DNA of 64,000 bases from Pseudomonas putida (GCF_001636055.1 NZ_CP011789.1:5616501-5680500), one strand, 5' to 3'. Shown: positions 28,370 through 39,129, counted from the stretch's first letter. The notes: a model not told the origin generated them from the letters alone. Translations and numbers: made by a program.

Positions 28370-28966
28370 TCATTGCTGGAGCAGGGCGATGGCAGCCAAT
28401 TCGGCCTTGAGCAGGAGCTTCTCGTAGGCCTCGTCGGGTGACTCCTGGCGGCTGGTGATCAAGCCCGCGATTTCACGCGCCGACTCGTCCAGCGGCTCAT
28501 CGGCGATGAACACCGACTCGAACAACGGAATCGGCGGCAGGTAATGACCTTTCACGTAGGCAACGGTCTGCTGCAGCGGTCGCAGAAGCTCATCCAGGGT
28601 AAAACGGTTGAACCCGCCCGCACGGTAGCCGGACGCTGGCGCCCCGACGGTGGTGACGATCAGAAACTCCTTGTCCTGCAGCTTGTCACCACCGCGCGCA
28701 TAGGCAAAACCGGGCGTGAAGACATCGTCGATCCAGCGCTTCATCAACGCCGGGCACGAGTACCAGTACAGCGGGAACAGCAGCACGATGCGTTCGTGGG
28801 CACACAGCAGCTTCTGCTCGGCGGCGATGTCGAAGCCATTGCTGCCCAGTGCGGCCGACAGGGGGTGCAGCGTGACATTGCTACCTTGCAGGGCTTCGAC
28901 GATGGCGGCATTGGCCCGCGAGCTGCTCAAGTCAGGATGACCGATTACGACCAGAATGTTATCCAT
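28370..28966 (-). CDS. NAD(P)H-dependent flavodoxin-fold oxidoreductase
   Basis: A 198-aa protein of the NQO/KefF/MdaB (flavodoxin_2) family, reducing quinones or quinone-like carbonyls with FMN/FAD. Visible motifs are VIGHPDLSSSRAN at the start, FPLYWYSCPALMKRWIDDVFTPGFAY in the middle and TVGAPASGYRAGG. Ribosome-binding site AAAGGA 7 nt before the ATG. It is the first gene after luxI (47-bp gap without a visible promoter) and so probably belongs to the AHL-controlled operon. Confidence 0.86.
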   Translation of the reverse strand: MDNILVVIGHPDLSSSRANAAIVEALQGSNVTLHPLSAALGSNGFDIAAEQKLLCAHERIVLLFPLYWYSCPALMKRWIDDVFTPGFAYARGGDKLQDKEFLIVTTVGAPASGYRAGGFNRFTLDELLRPLQQTVAYVKGHYLPPIPLFESVFIADEPLDESAREIAGLITSRQESPDEAYEKLLLKAELAAIALLQQ

Positions 28967-29013
28967 GGAGAAGTCCTTTCAAGTGATGGTGTCCAGGCCG
29001 CAGCCAGGGGGGT

Positions 29014-29634
29014 TCATGCGGCGCGGTGGATTGAACGATAGTCCGCGGCATCTGTAACCTCCCCAATTGTGCAGGCCTGGGTCGGGACGTCGATCCAGCA
29101 AGCGAATAGCCAATGGTCGCCCACGCGCACCGGCGCCGCAGCTCGACGGGCGCGATAGCCTGCACGGCGCAGCAATCGCTCGATGCCTAGTGGCGACACG
29201 GTGATCAACTGCCGCACGCCCCGAGCGGCCGCACAGCGCAACACGGCATCCAGCAACTGCGTGGCGACGACGGAAGAAAATTGGCCGCCAGAGGTCCGCC
29301 CGGCCAGACCAAAATCCATGGCGGAGAAACGCGACAGCTCCCAGATCCGCGAATCACACGGCAGTGTCTGATCGCCCATCAACTGCGGGAATACTTCTGC
29401 AAGCAGGTAGCGTTGGTTGGTAGGCAGCACACGCGCCGTGCCTATGACCTGCTCCTGATCATTGCAGGCAAGCACATAGAGCGTCTCGTCATGGTCGAAC
29501 TGATCACGCTCGCGACCTGGATCACACGCTAACTCCCACCCCAGGGTGTCGACGAATACCCGATAACGGTAACGGTCCATCTGCAGCAAGCGCGCCTGCC
29601 CCAGCTCCTGCTGTGTTCCAACGACGATTTCCAT
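29014..29634 (-). CDS. LuxI-family acyl-homoserine lactone synthase
   Basis: Makes an N-acyl-homoserine lactone from S-adenosylmethionine and an acyl-ACP. It has 206 aa from the ATG at 29632-29634, which has GGAGGA 6 nt upstream; longer open frame upstream runs into the lux box and is not coding. Conserved catalytic residues are visible: R25, F27, W33, D44, D47, R68 (GTARVLP), E99 and R102 (WELSRFSA). The acyl length cannot be read from sequence. It lies 112 bp downstream of the luxR gene in the same orientation, with no RsaL-like gene between, unlike the ppuI/rsaL/ppuR arrangement. Confidence 0.93.
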   Translation of the reverse strand: MEIVVGTQQELGQARLLQMDRYRYRVFVDTLGWELACDPGRERDQFDHDETLYVLACNDQEQVIGTARVLPTNQRYLLAEVFPQLMGDQTLPCDSRIWELSRFSAMDFGLAGRTSGGQFSSVVATQLLDAVLRCAAARGVRQLITVSPLGIERLLRRAGYRARRAAAPVRVGDHWLFACWIDVPTQACTIGEVTDAADYRSIHRAA

Positions 29635-29697
29635 CTCGCGTCCTCCGGCCAATGTGGAAAGGACGCGTATTCGACTCGAAGTAGGGTGATAGCAAAA

Positions 29698-29713
29698 CTG
29701 CACTATTTGGCAG
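29698..29713 (-). promoter_or_regulatory. lux box upstream of the synthase gene
   Basis: CTG-N10-CAG; on the minus strand it reads CTGCCAAATAGTGCAG, with a CTGCCA half-site like those of LasR/RhlR targets. It lies 63 nt upstream of the luxI ATG, in the luxR-luxI gap. No other CTG-N10-CAG is visible in the 256 bp upstream of luxR. Confidence 0.65.
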
Positions 29714-29746
29714 GGTACTTCTGCACATAAGCGCAGGGCGTTCGCG

Positions 29747-30457
29747 CTAGGCCAGCAACCCCAGAAGCGCCGCCCGCGCTACCGCTGCCGTACGATTTGC
29801 AGCGCCCAGTTTGGCGCCGGCATTGCGGGTGTGGAATTTCACCGTTTCAATCGACAAGGTGAGGATGTCGGCAACCTCGTTGAGCGTCTTGCCATCGGCA
29901 GCCCAACGCAGCACTTCGCGCTCACGTTCGGAGAGCGGGGACTGCGGCTGCGGTTGCCAGGAGTCCGAGAGCAGCCGCGAGAAGCCTTGGTGGGCGACAT
30001 TCGCCAGCCAGCGCATCCGCGTCTCATGGGCACGCAACTCACATGCGCCGATCCCTTCGCCAGAGCGCGCCAAGGTCAGCATCCCCCCGCCCTTGCTCCC
30101 CTCCAGACACGATTGCGCCCAACCGTGGCGAAGACCGGCCTGCCGTGCCTCATCCCACAACTGCGGAGCGTCGGCGAATATTTCGTCGCCCCAGACCACT
30201 GGCTGCATCGAGCGCTGACAGTGGCGGACCGTCGGGTCAAGGAGCAGGTACCCATTGGCATGGTAATGATCACACCATGACCGGCTGTAGTTGCTGAGCA
30301 TGACGATCCGCGGCTTGGTGACAGGCAGCGGCGTGCGCAGGCCATAAGCACAGTAATCGAAACCCAGACGGCGCGCGGCTGCCTTGACCTCTTCCAACAA
30401 CGTTTGCGTATCGCGCGCGTCATAAACCGCCGCCAGCATGTCGCCCATCCATTGCAT
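29747..30457 (-). CDS. LuxR-family AHL-responsive transcriptional regulator
   Basis: A 236-aa regulator with an N-terminal autoinducer-binding domain and a C-terminal LuxR helix-turn-helix (about 174-234: LSEREREVLRWAADGKT ... LSIETVKFHTRNAGAKLG). The AHL-pocket residues conserved in the family are all present: W61, Y65, D74, P75, W89 and G112. It is therefore likely to bind an AHL rather than be a divergent LuxR solo. Start ATG at 30455-30457 with GAGAG 8 nt upstream. It is upstream of and collinear with its cognate luxI. Confidence 0.93.
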   Translation of the reverse strand: MQWMGDMLAAVYDARDTQTLLEEVKAAARRLGFDYCAYGLRTPLPVTKPRIVMLSNYSRSWCDHYHANGYLLLDPTVRHCQRSMQPVVWGDEIFADAPQLWDEARQAGLRHGWAQSCLEGSKGGGMLTLARSGEGIGACELRAHETRMRWLANVAHQGFSRLLSDSWQPQPQSPLSEREREVLRWAADGKTLNEVADILTLSIETVKFHTRNAGAKLGAANRTAAVARAALLGLLA

Positions 30458-30713
30458 TTATTATTCTCTCCATGAATGTGAAGCTGCTGCAGCCGCCCCC
30501 TGAAGGTGCGAGCCTAGCGGAGCTGCAACAGCCGGACATTGAGCGATATCAATTCGCCACAACGTTAACGAATACTACCGCGCGGTATTTATCCCGTGGC
30601 CGGCCTGGTCGGTTCGGCACCTTGGCGCTGACGATACAAGCACAGCGTTACAAAAATGCTGGCGCCCCCGGGCGATTCACCGATATCTCCTGCCTATCTG
30701 GATTGACGCCTGC
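30458..30713. other. 256-bp spacer between chemoreceptor end and luxR
   Basis: AT-richer than its surroundings, especially 30545-30600 (TTAACG, ATTTATCC). It presumably carries the luxR promoter. I find no lux box and no RNA gene, and no promoter clear enough to place. Confidence 0.4.
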
Positions 30714-32648
30714 TCAAGCCCTGAACTGCCCCAGACTCGCCCTCAACTGCGCCGCCAGATCATCCAGCACCTTGCTACTGGCCGTGGTCTGCATCACCAC
30801 TTCGGCCGAGCGCTCTGCCTGCGCGTGGATATTCTCGACCCGCCCCCGCACCGCCTGGGCGCCGTTGGCTTGCTGCTCGGCGGCGCGAGTCGCCAGGCCG
30901 ATGGCGGCATGCACCTGCTCCACCGCCGCCTGCACCGACTGCTGGCGGCGTTCGTTATCACGCAACACCAGCAGCCCTTCGCTGGCCTGGCGCCCCGCCT
31001 GGCCGATGGTGGCCACAGCCTCTTTCGCCCCCTGTTGCAAGGCAACGATATGCGCCTGGATATCGCCGGTGGAGCTTTGCGTCTTGCTTGCCAGAGCCCG
31101 CACTTCATCGGCTACCACTGCAAAACCGCGCCCTGTCTCACCGGCACGCGCCGCCTCGATCGCCGCATTGAGCGCAAGCAGGTTGGTCTGCTCGGCGATG
31201 CCGTGGATCACGGTCAGCACCACTTCGATCTGCTCGCTCTGCTTGGCGAGGCGCTCGATGACCTGCGAGCCGCTTTCCACTTCCCCCGCCAGCTTCTCGA
31301 TCAGCTTGGCCAGCTGGGTCGAAGCGCGACTGTTCTCGTCGGTAGCCTGGCGGATATCCACGACCTGCTGCAACGCCGCCTGCATGGCGTGGCTCTCGGC
31401 CTGAGCCTCGTCGGCCATGCTCGACAGGTCGCGCAGACTCGCCGCCACCTCGTCGCGCTGCAACGCTGCCGCTGCATCGGCCCCCGCATTGCGCTGGGCC
31501 ATGGTGCCGATTTCCACCCCGGTACGCTGGGCCACTTCACCGGCTTCGCGAACGATCGGCTGAAGCTTGTCGACGAAGCGGTTGACCGCCGACGCCATGT
31601 CGCCGATCTCGTCACGGCTGTCGAGCGCCACACGCTTGGTCAGGTCGCCCTCCCCGGCGGCCAGGTCGTCGAGGGCAGCAATGAGCAGGCGCAGCTTGCT
31701 GACCACTCGTCGCCCCAGCACCACGGCAACCACCAACAGCACGCCAAGCCCGACCAGCACCAGGCCGACGCCGATGCGCCAACGCAGCTCGCCGGCCGCG
31801 TCGCGAACCGTCTGCGCGGTATTGGCCTGCATGGCAGTGGCGCTGTTCTGCGCGGTCTCAAGACGAGCCTGCAGGGTCTTGCCGCTATCGGCCGCGGCAG
31901 CGCCGAGGCTCTCGCCGACCAGTTGCTCGCCACTTGCGATCAGGGCGGCAAAGCGCTGGTCGAGCGCCTTGAGCTCTTGATCGACGGCAGCGGTCGAGAC
32001 CCCCATGAGTACCTTGCCGATCTGGGCGCCATTGGGGCTGATCGAAGCCTCGACGAAGTAAACCGATGGATCCCGGCGCGCAGCGTCGAGCACCTTGTCC
32101 AGCGCCCGCTCGCCCTGACCCTTTTCCATCAGCGCCTGATTGATCGGGTTCTGGCGGTTGAGGTAACGGGTGAGGTGCTCGCCCTCGGCGTTGTCGTAGA
32201 TCACGAACAACACGTTGGGATTGCGCTGCGCGCGACGAGCGAAGTCAGATAGGGTGGGGACGTCATTGTCCCAGATCGCCCTCGGTGCCACCGAGGCCAG
32301 CAACTCGGCCATATCGTTGGCCGACTCCTTGAGGCTTTGCTCCAGCGTGGTGCGTAGCTGTTGCTGTTCGCTCTGTAATCGCGTGGAAAGCCCCGCGCTC
32401 AGGCGTTGCCGGGTACTGGCCGAGAGGCTGTCGAGACCGGAGCGCACATCTTGCCCGGCCTGCTCCAGCTCACCTGCCAGCTTGCGACTGTCAGCGCCCA
32501 GGCGTTCGCCCAGGTCGGCCTCCAGCGCAGTGACGGTGCTGCGGGTCAGCACGACGGCGACCACGACTTGCACCAGAAGAGCGATACCAAGTGCAACAAA
32601 AACAGGCCGCAGGAGGCGGCTTCGTAACAGAGAGAGGATGGCAGACAC
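30714..32648 (-). CDS. Methyl-accepting chemotaxis protein
   Basis: Chemoreceptor of 644 aa. A first membrane helix (about 12-34, [19 protein letters not shown]), a periplasmic ligand-binding region of about 250 residues, a second helix (about 288-310) and a HAMP domain ([15 protein letters not shown]) are followed by the signalling hairpin tip [19 protein letters not shown]. The ligand-binding region ([21 protein letters not shown]) is Cache-like by eye, but I cannot name the ligand. No CheB/CheR-binding pentapeptide is seen at the C-terminus (LGQFRA). Confidence 0.93.
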   Translation of the reverse strand: MSAILSLLRSRLLRPVFVALGIALLVQVVVAVVLTRSTVTALEADLGERLGADSRKLAGELEQAGQDVRSGLDSLSASTRQRLSAGLSTRLQSEQQQLRTTLEQSLKESANDMAELLASVAPRAIWDNDVPTLSDFARRAQRNPNVLFVIYDNAEGEHLTRYLNRQNPINQALMEKGQGERALDKVLDAARRDPSVYFVEASISPNGAQIGKVLMGVSTAAVDQELKALDQRFAALIASGEQLVGESLGAAAADSGKTLQARLETAQNSATAMQANTAQTVRDAAGELRWRIGVGLVLVGLGVLLVVAVVLGRRVVSKLRLLIAALDDLAAGEGDLTKRVALDSRDEIGDMASAVNRFVDKLQPIVREAGEVAQRTGVEIGTMAQRNAGADAAAALQRDEVAASLRDLSSMADEAQAESHAMQAALQQVVDIRQATDENSRASTQLAKLIEKLAGEVESGSQVIERLAKQSEQIEVVLTVIHGIAEQTNLLALNAAIEAARAGETGRGFAVVADEVRALASKTQSSTGDIQAHIVALQQGAKEAVATIGQAGRQASEGLLVLRDNERRQQSVQAAVEQVHAAIGLATRAAEQQANGAQAVRGRVENIHAQAERSAEVVMQTTASSKVLDDLAAQLRASLGQFRA

Positions 32649-32708
32649 GTTTGAACCCCCGTGTTTCTGGCGCCATTACTTTGATGGCATCTACAGAATC
32701 TTCTTACA

Positions 32709-32723
32709 GCAAGGGTCATGCCT
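32709..32723 (-). promoter_or_regulatory. candidate sigma-54-type promoter of the chemoreceptor
   Basis: On the minus strand AGGCAT-GACCC-TTGC keeps the GG-N10-GC core and the TTGC box of RpoN promoters but differs at two bases of TGGCAC. It lies 60 nt upstream of the ATG. Confidence 0.35.
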
Positions 32724-32810
32724 GAAGCAGGAGGGAAATACGCCAAGGTCTAGCAGACCGATGCACCGTGGTAGCGGGCTTACCCGCGAAAGACCACTGC
32801 AGCCAGGAAC

Positions 32811-32843
32811 AAAAACGCCGCAACCCCTTGCAGGGCTGCGGCG
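32811..32843 (-). terminator. Rho-independent terminator of purA
   Basis: On the minus strand CGCCGCAGCCC-TGCAAG-GGGTTGCGGCG followed by TTTTTG forms an 11-bp stem with one mismatch, 21 bp after the purA stop. Confidence 0.85.
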
Positions 32844-32864
32844 CAGGATCAGCCAGAAGGCAGA

Positions 32865-34172
<1,308 letters not shown>

Positions 34173-34212
34173 TCACGCAACTTGGTTGCCGGCCCATTGC
34201 CGGCGAAGAATC

Positions 34213-35400
34213 TCAATGGGTCAGCGGCAGAACCTGCCAGCGCCCGTCTTGCTGAATCAATTGCCGATCACAATCCGCCTCGAGAGCAGCACTCAGCGGC
34301 TGGCCAGGCAGTGCCTGGACCACACGCTGGCCCTCGTTGCGCAACTGGCAGACCTGCTGCCAGAGGGCCGCGTCGCCACTGTCCGGCATCCAGATGCCGC
34401 CAGAAGGCAATACGACCTCCGCTCGCCCCAGTGTGACCAGGGTCTTCAAATCCGTGGAGAAACCGGTGGCCGGACGTGCCCGGCCGAAGTCGGCGCCGAT
34501 GTCATCGTAGCGTCCACCCTGGGCGATCGACTGGCCGACACCGGGTACGAACACCGCGAACACCACGCCGGTGTGATAGTTGTAGCCGCGCAGCTCGCCC
34601 AGGTCGAAGTACAGCGGCAAGTCCGGGTAACGCGCCGCCAGGCGATCGGCGATCGCCAGCAGGTCGTCCAGGGCCGCCAGCACGCTGGCCGGAGCTCGGC
34701 CCAGACGCACGCGGGCGTCGGCCAGCACTTCACGACCACCGCACAGTTCGACCAGGGCACGCAGCATGTTGCCCAGGTCTTTCGGCAGGTCGGCGGTCAG
34801 CTCGTGAACTTCATCGACAGCCTTGCGCTGCAGCGCATCGAACAACTGCTGCTCGACCGCGCCCGACAGGCCGGCGGCACGAGCCAGGCCACGGTAGATA
34901 CCGACGTGCCCCAGATCCATGTGCACATCGGCAACGTCGGTCAGTTGCAAGGTGGTCAGCATCAGGCTGATCACTTCGACGTCGCTGGTCGGACTGGCGT
35001 CGCCATACAACTCGGCACCCAACTGGATCGGGCTGCGCGAAGTCGACAACGCACGCGGCTCGGCGTGCAGCACACTGCCGGCGTAGCACAGGCGGCTCGG
35101 GCCTTCGCGGCGCAGGGTGTGGGCATCGATGCGCGCCACCTGCGGCGTGAAGTCGGCACGGAAACCCATCAGGCGACCGGACTGCGGGTCGACCACCTTG
35201 AAGGTACGCTGATCCAGGTCCTGGCCGGCGCCGGTAAGCAGCGACTCCAGGTACTCGATATGTGGGGTGACGACCAGTTCATAACCCCAACTCTGGAACA
35301 GGTCCAACACCTGGCGACGCGCAATCTCGATGCGCGCCGCTTCAGGTGGCAGTACTTCCTCGATGCCATCTGGCAGAAGCCAGCGGTCTACCGTTGCCAT
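34213..35400 (-). CDS. hisZ: ATP phosphoribosyltransferase regulatory subunit HisZ
   Basis: HisRS-like regulatory subunit that, with a short HisG, forms the first enzyme of histidine biosynthesis. It has 395 aa from [21 protein letters not shown]. Class-II tRNA-synthetase-like motifs are visible ([32 protein letters not shown]), but it is shorter than HisRS and lacks an anticodon-binding domain. It occupies the common gammaproteobacterial position next to purA. Confidence 0.94.
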   Translation of the reverse strand: MATVDRWLLPDGIEEVLPPEAARIEIARRQVLDLFQSWGYELVVTPHIEYLESLLTGAGQDLDQRTFKVVDPQSGRLMGFRADFTPQVARIDAHTLRREGPSRLCYAGSVLHAEPRALSTSRSPIQLGAELYGDASPTSDVEVISLMLTTLQLTDVADVHMDLGHVGIYRGLARAAGLSGAVEQQLFDALQRKAVDEVHELTADLPKDLGNMLRALVELCGGREVLADARVRLGRAPASVLAALDDLLAIADRLAARYPDLPLYFDLGELRGYNYHTGVVFAVFVPGVGQSIAQGGRYDDIGADFGRARPATGFSTDLKTLVTLGRAEVVLPSGGIWMPDSGDAALWQQVCQLRNEGQRVVQALPGQPLSAALEADCDRQLIQQDGRWQVLPLTH

Positions 35401-35581
35401 TACGCCATTTCCCCTCTGGTCCGGGCGGCCGCCCAACAGGTTAGCCGTCTGTGAAGCAGGCATTGGCGCACAACAGCAGGCAGCACCGATCCCAGCGCCG
35501 CCGCCGTGCCAACACCCTCGAAAAACTGCGCGTCCTGTCCAAGTCGTCAAAAAGCCGGGGGCCAATCAACCTTGCAGACGC

Positions 35582-35605
35582 AAAAAAGCCGGGAATTTCC
35601 CGGCT
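35582..35605 (-). terminator. Rho-independent terminator downstream of hflC
   Basis: On the minus strand AGCCGGGAA-ATTCCCGGCT followed by TTTTTTG makes a strong 9-bp stem about 75 bp after the hflC stop. A second GC hairpin (35638-35670) lies closer to hflC but has no U tract. Confidence 0.85.
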
Positions 35606-35680
35606 GACTCATCATACACCCCTTTTGATTCGGGATGCACCCCACCGGGCGTTTTAGCTGCCCGGCGGGGGTCTTTCCTG

Positions 35681-36550
35681 TTACGGCTTGCTCTTGTCCA
35701 GGAAGCGGAAGAACTCGTTCTTCGGATCCAGGACCAGCACGTCGCTCTTGCTGGCAAAGCTCTCGCGATAAGCCTGCAGGCTGCGGTAGAACACGTAGAA
35801 ATCAGCGTCCTGGCCGTAGGCCTTGGCATAGATGGCAGCCGATTGGGCATCGCCATCACCACGGGTTTCTTCAGCTTCACGGTAGGCTTCAGCCAGCAGC
35901 ACACGGCGCTGACGGTCGGCATCTGCACGAATACCTTCAGCCAGCTCGTTACCTTTGGCGCGGTGCTCGCGCGCTTCACGCTCACGCTCGGTGCTCATAC
36001 GGTCGAACACGCTGCGGTTGACTTCCTTCGGCAGGTCGATGGCCTTGACGCGGACGTCGATGACCTCGATCCCCAGCTCCTTGTTGGCCATGCGGTTCAA
36101 CGAAGCGGTGATGTCGGCCATCAGCGCGTCACGTTCACCGGATACCACCTCATGCAGGGTGCGCTTACCGAACTGGTCACGCAGGCCGCTTTCCAGACGA
36201 CGCGACAGGCGCTCGTCGGCGATCTGCTTCATGCCCGAGGTCGCAGTGTAGAAACGCTCGGCGTCCTTCACCCGCCACTTGGCGTAGGCATCGACCATCA
36301 CGGCTTTCTTCTCCAGCGTCAGGAAACGCTGGGTCGGGGCGTCGAGGGTCATCAGACGGGCGTCGAACTTGCGCACCTGGTTGACGTACGGAACCTTCAC
36401 ATGCAGGCCCGGCTGGACATCCGCCTGGACCACACGGCCGAACTGCAGCAATACCGCCCGCTCGGTCTGCGACACGATGTAGAAGCAGTTCCAGGCGACG
36501 ATCGCCAGCACCACGGCGGCAATCAGGGCGAACAGCGATTTATTGCTCAT
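35681..36550 (-). CDS. hflC: HflC, regulator of FtsH protease
   Basis: Inner-membrane SPFH/band-7 protein that, with HflK, forms a large cage around FtsH and modulates its proteolysis. It has 289 aa with an N-terminal membrane helix (LFALIAAVVLAIVAWNCFYIV) and the band-7 domain (ERAVLLQFGRVVQADVQPGLH). A coiled-coil region rich in Arg/Glu/Ala follows (MSTEREREAREHRAKGNE). The start overlaps the hflK stop by 1 bp. Confidence 0.95.
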   Translation of the reverse strand: MSNKSLFALIAAVVLAIVAWNCFYIVSQTERAVLLQFGRVVQADVQPGLHVKVPYVNQVRKFDARLMTLDAPTQRFLTLEKKAVMVDAYAKWRVKDAERFYTATSGMKQIADERLSRRLESGLRDQFGKRTLHEVVSGERDALMADITASLNRMANKELGIEVIDVRVKAIDLPKEVNRSVFDRMSTEREREAREHRAKGNELAEGIRADADRQRRVLLAEAYREAEETRGDGDAQSAAIYAKAYGQDADFYVFYRSLQAYRESFASKSDVLVLDPKNEFFRFLDKSKP

Positions 36551-37731
36551 CAGCGGCTCTCCCTAGTGCGCAGCGGCTGTTGTTGCTGTTGCAGGTCCTG
36601 TACAGCGCGAGTGGCGGCGTCGTTGACCGACGGCGACACGCTGCTGGACGGCGCTGCAGTGTTGCGGCTGCCTTCGACCATCTTGTCCAGTGGCAGGTAG
36701 AGCAGGTTGTTCTGCCCGTCCTTGGTGGCCACCATGACCTTGCTGGTGTTGCTGTACACCTCCTGCATGGTCTCCAGGTACAGACGCTGACGGGTGACGT
36801 CCGGCGCCTTGCGGTACTCGGCGACCAGCTTGGTAAAGCGATCGGCCTCACCCTTGGCGCGGGCGATCACTTCATCGCGGTAACCGTTGGCGTCCTCGAT
36901 GATGCGCTGCGCCTGACCACGGGCCTCAGGCACCACGCCATTGGCGTAGGACTCGGCCTGGTTGCGCGCACGCTGCTCGTCCTCACGGGCGCGGATCACG
37001 TCGTCGAAGGCTTCCTGCACTTCACGCGGGGCTGCCGCGCTCTGTACGTTGACCTGGGTGACGGTGATACCGGTGCGGTAGGTGTCGAGGAAGCGCTGCA
37101 GGCGTTCGCGGATATCCACGGCCATCTGCTCACGACCTTCGGTCAGCACCTGATCCATCGAGGTGGAGCCCACGACATGGCGCAGGGCACTGTCGGTTGC
37201 GTGCTGCAAGCTTACTTCCGGCTGGTCGACGTTGAGAACGAAGTCCTGCAGGTTGCTGATCTTGTACTGCACGGTCAGCGGCACCTCGACGATGTTCTCG
37301 TCCTCGGTGAGCATCTGGCCCTGCTTGGTGTACGCACGCTCACGCGTGACGTTTTCCATGTACTTGCGGTCGATCGGCGGGAAGTAGATGTTCAGGCCCG
37401 GCCCCACGGTCTCGTAGTACTTGCCGAAGCGCAGCACCACGGCCTGCTCCTGCTCGTCGACCACGTAGACGGCGCTGTACAGCCAGATTGCCGCCAGAAC
37501 TGCCAGGCCAATGCCCAGCAAGCCGTAGCCGCCACCCTTGCCGATGTTGCGGTCACCACCGCCACCGCGTTTCTTGCTGCCGCCGAACATGCCGTTCAGG
37601 CTGTCCTGCAGCTTGCGGAAGGCCTCGTCGAGATCCGGTGGTCCCTTCTTGTCGCCACCACCACCGCCACCACGGCGGCCGCCCCAGGGATCCTGATTGT
37701 TCGAGTTGCCACCCGGCTCGTTCCAAGCCAT
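36550..37731 (-). CDS. hflK: HflK, regulator of FtsH protease
   Basis: Partner of HflC. It has 393 aa from MAWNEPGGNSNNQDPWGGRR. A Gly-rich cytoplasmic N-terminus (GGRRGGGGGGDKKGPP) is followed by a membrane helix (LLGIGLAVLAAIWLYSAVYVV) and the SPFH domain (EQEQAVVLRFGKYYETVGPGLN, in parts). The C-terminus is Gln-rich (DLQQQQQPLRTRESR). It lies 96 bp after hflX. Confidence 0.95.
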   Translation of the reverse strand: MAWNEPGGNSNNQDPWGGRRGGGGGGDKKGPPDLDEAFRKLQDSLNGMFGGSKKRGGGGDRNIGKGGGYGLLGIGLAVLAAIWLYSAVYVVDEQEQAVVLRFGKYYETVGPGLNIYFPPIDRKYMENVTRERAYTKQGQMLTEDENIVEVPLTVQYKISNLQDFVLNVDQPEVSLQHATDSALRHVVGSTSMDQVLTEGREQMAVDIRERLQRFLDTYRTGITVTQVNVQSAAAPREVQEAFDDVIRAREDEQRARNQAESYANGVVPEARGQAQRIIEDANGYRDEVIARAKGEADRFTKLVAEYRKAPDVTRQRLYLETMQEVYSNTSKVMVATKDGQNNLLYLPLDKMVEGSRNTAAPSSSVSPSVNDAATRAVQDLQQQQQPLRTRESR

Positions 37732-37827
37732 AGCGCTCTCCATCTGATAAAGCAAAGACGCGCCCACGGCGCGCCGTCCAATGCTACAGAATGCCTGTCA
37801 CGGCTGCCCGGCGACCTCGACGGGCAT

Positions 37828-39129
37828 TTATTGCAAAGTGTGTTGCTCGATGAACACTTCAGGCTCAAGGCCTGCGCGGCTGATCAGGCGATTGAGCTCG
37901 ACCCGGGGCAGACGCACGCTCAGCAAGCTGCTGCCCTGTTCATCGTGTTCTTCGCCTTGCACTGCCCCCAGTTCGAAGAATTGCGCGCGCAAGCGTGCAA
38001 GTCGCTGTTCCAGGCGCAGGGTTCCGACAAACAGATCATCCCCCAGCAATTCGGCTATCGCCTGCCCCACAAGCTCAAGACCGCGCCCGTCGCGGGCCGA
38101 AACCCAGACCCGCTCCGGCTTGCCGTCGGCATCGCGCTGGATCTGCGGCTCGACATCTTCGAGCAGGTCGAGTTTGTTATAGACCTCGAGGATCGGCAAG
38201 CCTTCGGCACCGATCTCGCCCAGCACCGCGAGCACCTGTTCGATCTGCTCCATGCGCTCGGGCTCGTGCGCATCGATCACATGCAGCAGCAGGTCGGAGT
38301 TGCTCGACTCTTCGAGCGTAGCCCGAAAAGCCTCGACCAGCTTGTGTGGCAGGTGGCGAATGAAGCCCACGGTGTCGGCCAGCACGATCGGCCCCAGGTC
38401 GTCCAGCTCGAGCCTGCGCAATGTCGGGTCGAGTGTGGCGAACAACTGGTCGGCCGCGTACACCTCCGATTGCGTCAGGGCGTTGAACAGCGTGGACTTG
38501 CCGGCGTTGGTATAGCCCACCAGCGACACTGAGGGGATGTCCGCGCGCTTGCGTCCGCGCCGGGCCTGCTCGCGTTGGCTGCGCACCTTCTCCAGACGCG
38601 CCTTGATCTGACGCAGGCGCACCCGCAGCAGGCGGCGGTCGGTTTCAAGCTGGGTTTCACCCGGGCCGCGCAGACCGATACCACCTTTCTGTCGCTCAAG
38701 GTGGGTCCAGCCGCGCACCAGCCGCGTGCTCATGTGCTCGAGCTGGGCCAGTTCGACCTGCAGCTTGCCTTCGTGAGTCCGCGCCCGTTGGGCGAAGATA
38801 TCGAGAATCAAACCGGTACGGTCAAGCACACGGCACTCGAAGACGCGCTCGAGGTTGCGCTCCTGACTGGGGGTGAGGGTGTGATTGAAAATCACCAGGT
38901 CGGCTTCTTCGGCCTTGACCAGGTCGCGCAGTTCCTCGACCTTGCCGCTGCCGATCAGAAACTTGGCTGTGGGCTGGTGCCGGGCAACCGTGGCCAGGTG
39001 GACGATGTCCGCTCCGGCCGACAGTGCCAGCTCCTGAAACTCCTGCGGGTCTTCGCGCGCCTCAGGGTTCTGACCTTCCAAGTGAACGAGCAACGCCCGC
39101 TCACCACCACCGTGGCGCTCAAAGAACAA
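37828..39129 (-). CDS. hflX: GTPase HflX
   Basis: Ribosome-associated GTPase that splits stalled 70S ribosomes. It has 433 aa: an N-terminal HflX domain (MFFERHGGGERALLVHLEGQ; FNHTLTPSQERNLE), a helical linker ending QREQARRGRKRAD, then the G domain with G1 GYTNAGKST, G3 DTVGF and G4 NKLD. It is 12 bp after hfq, within the conserved miaA-hfq-hflX-hflK-hflC order. Confidence 0.95.
   Translation of the reverse strand: MFFERHGGGERALLVHLEGQNPEAREDPQEFQELALSAGADIVHLATVARHQPTAKFLIGSGKVEELRDLVKAEEADLVIFNHTLTPSQERNLERVFECRVLDRTGLILDIFAQRARTHEGKLQVELAQLEHMSTRLVRGWTHLERQKGGIGLRGPGETQLETDRRLLRVRLRQIKARLEKVRSQREQARRGRKRADIPSVSLVGYTNAGKSTLFNALTQSEVYAADQLFATLDPTLRRLELDDLGPIVLADTVGFIRHLPHKLVEAFRATLEESSNSDLLLHVIDAHEPERMEQIEQVLAVLGEIGAEGLPILEVYNKLDLLEDVEPQIQRDADGKPERVWVSARDGRGLELVGQAIAELLGDDLFVGTLRLEQRLARLRAQFFELGAVQGEEHDEQGSSLLSVRLPRVELNRLISRAGLEPEVFIEQHTLQ

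Noticed and set aside
30458..30713. Second lux box upstream of luxR
   Set aside because: I scanned for CTG-N10-CAG and found only near misses such as CTG-N10-CAC, which are expected by chance.
30472..31404. 310-codon plus-strand frame starting near luxR
   Set aside because: Most of it is antisense to the chemoreceptor signalling domain; the translation is Ser/Ala/Arg-rich without any family motif.
35638..35670. Second terminator immediately after hflC
   Set aside because: The GC hairpin has no U tract on either strand; the hairpin at 35582-35605 is a much better terminator.
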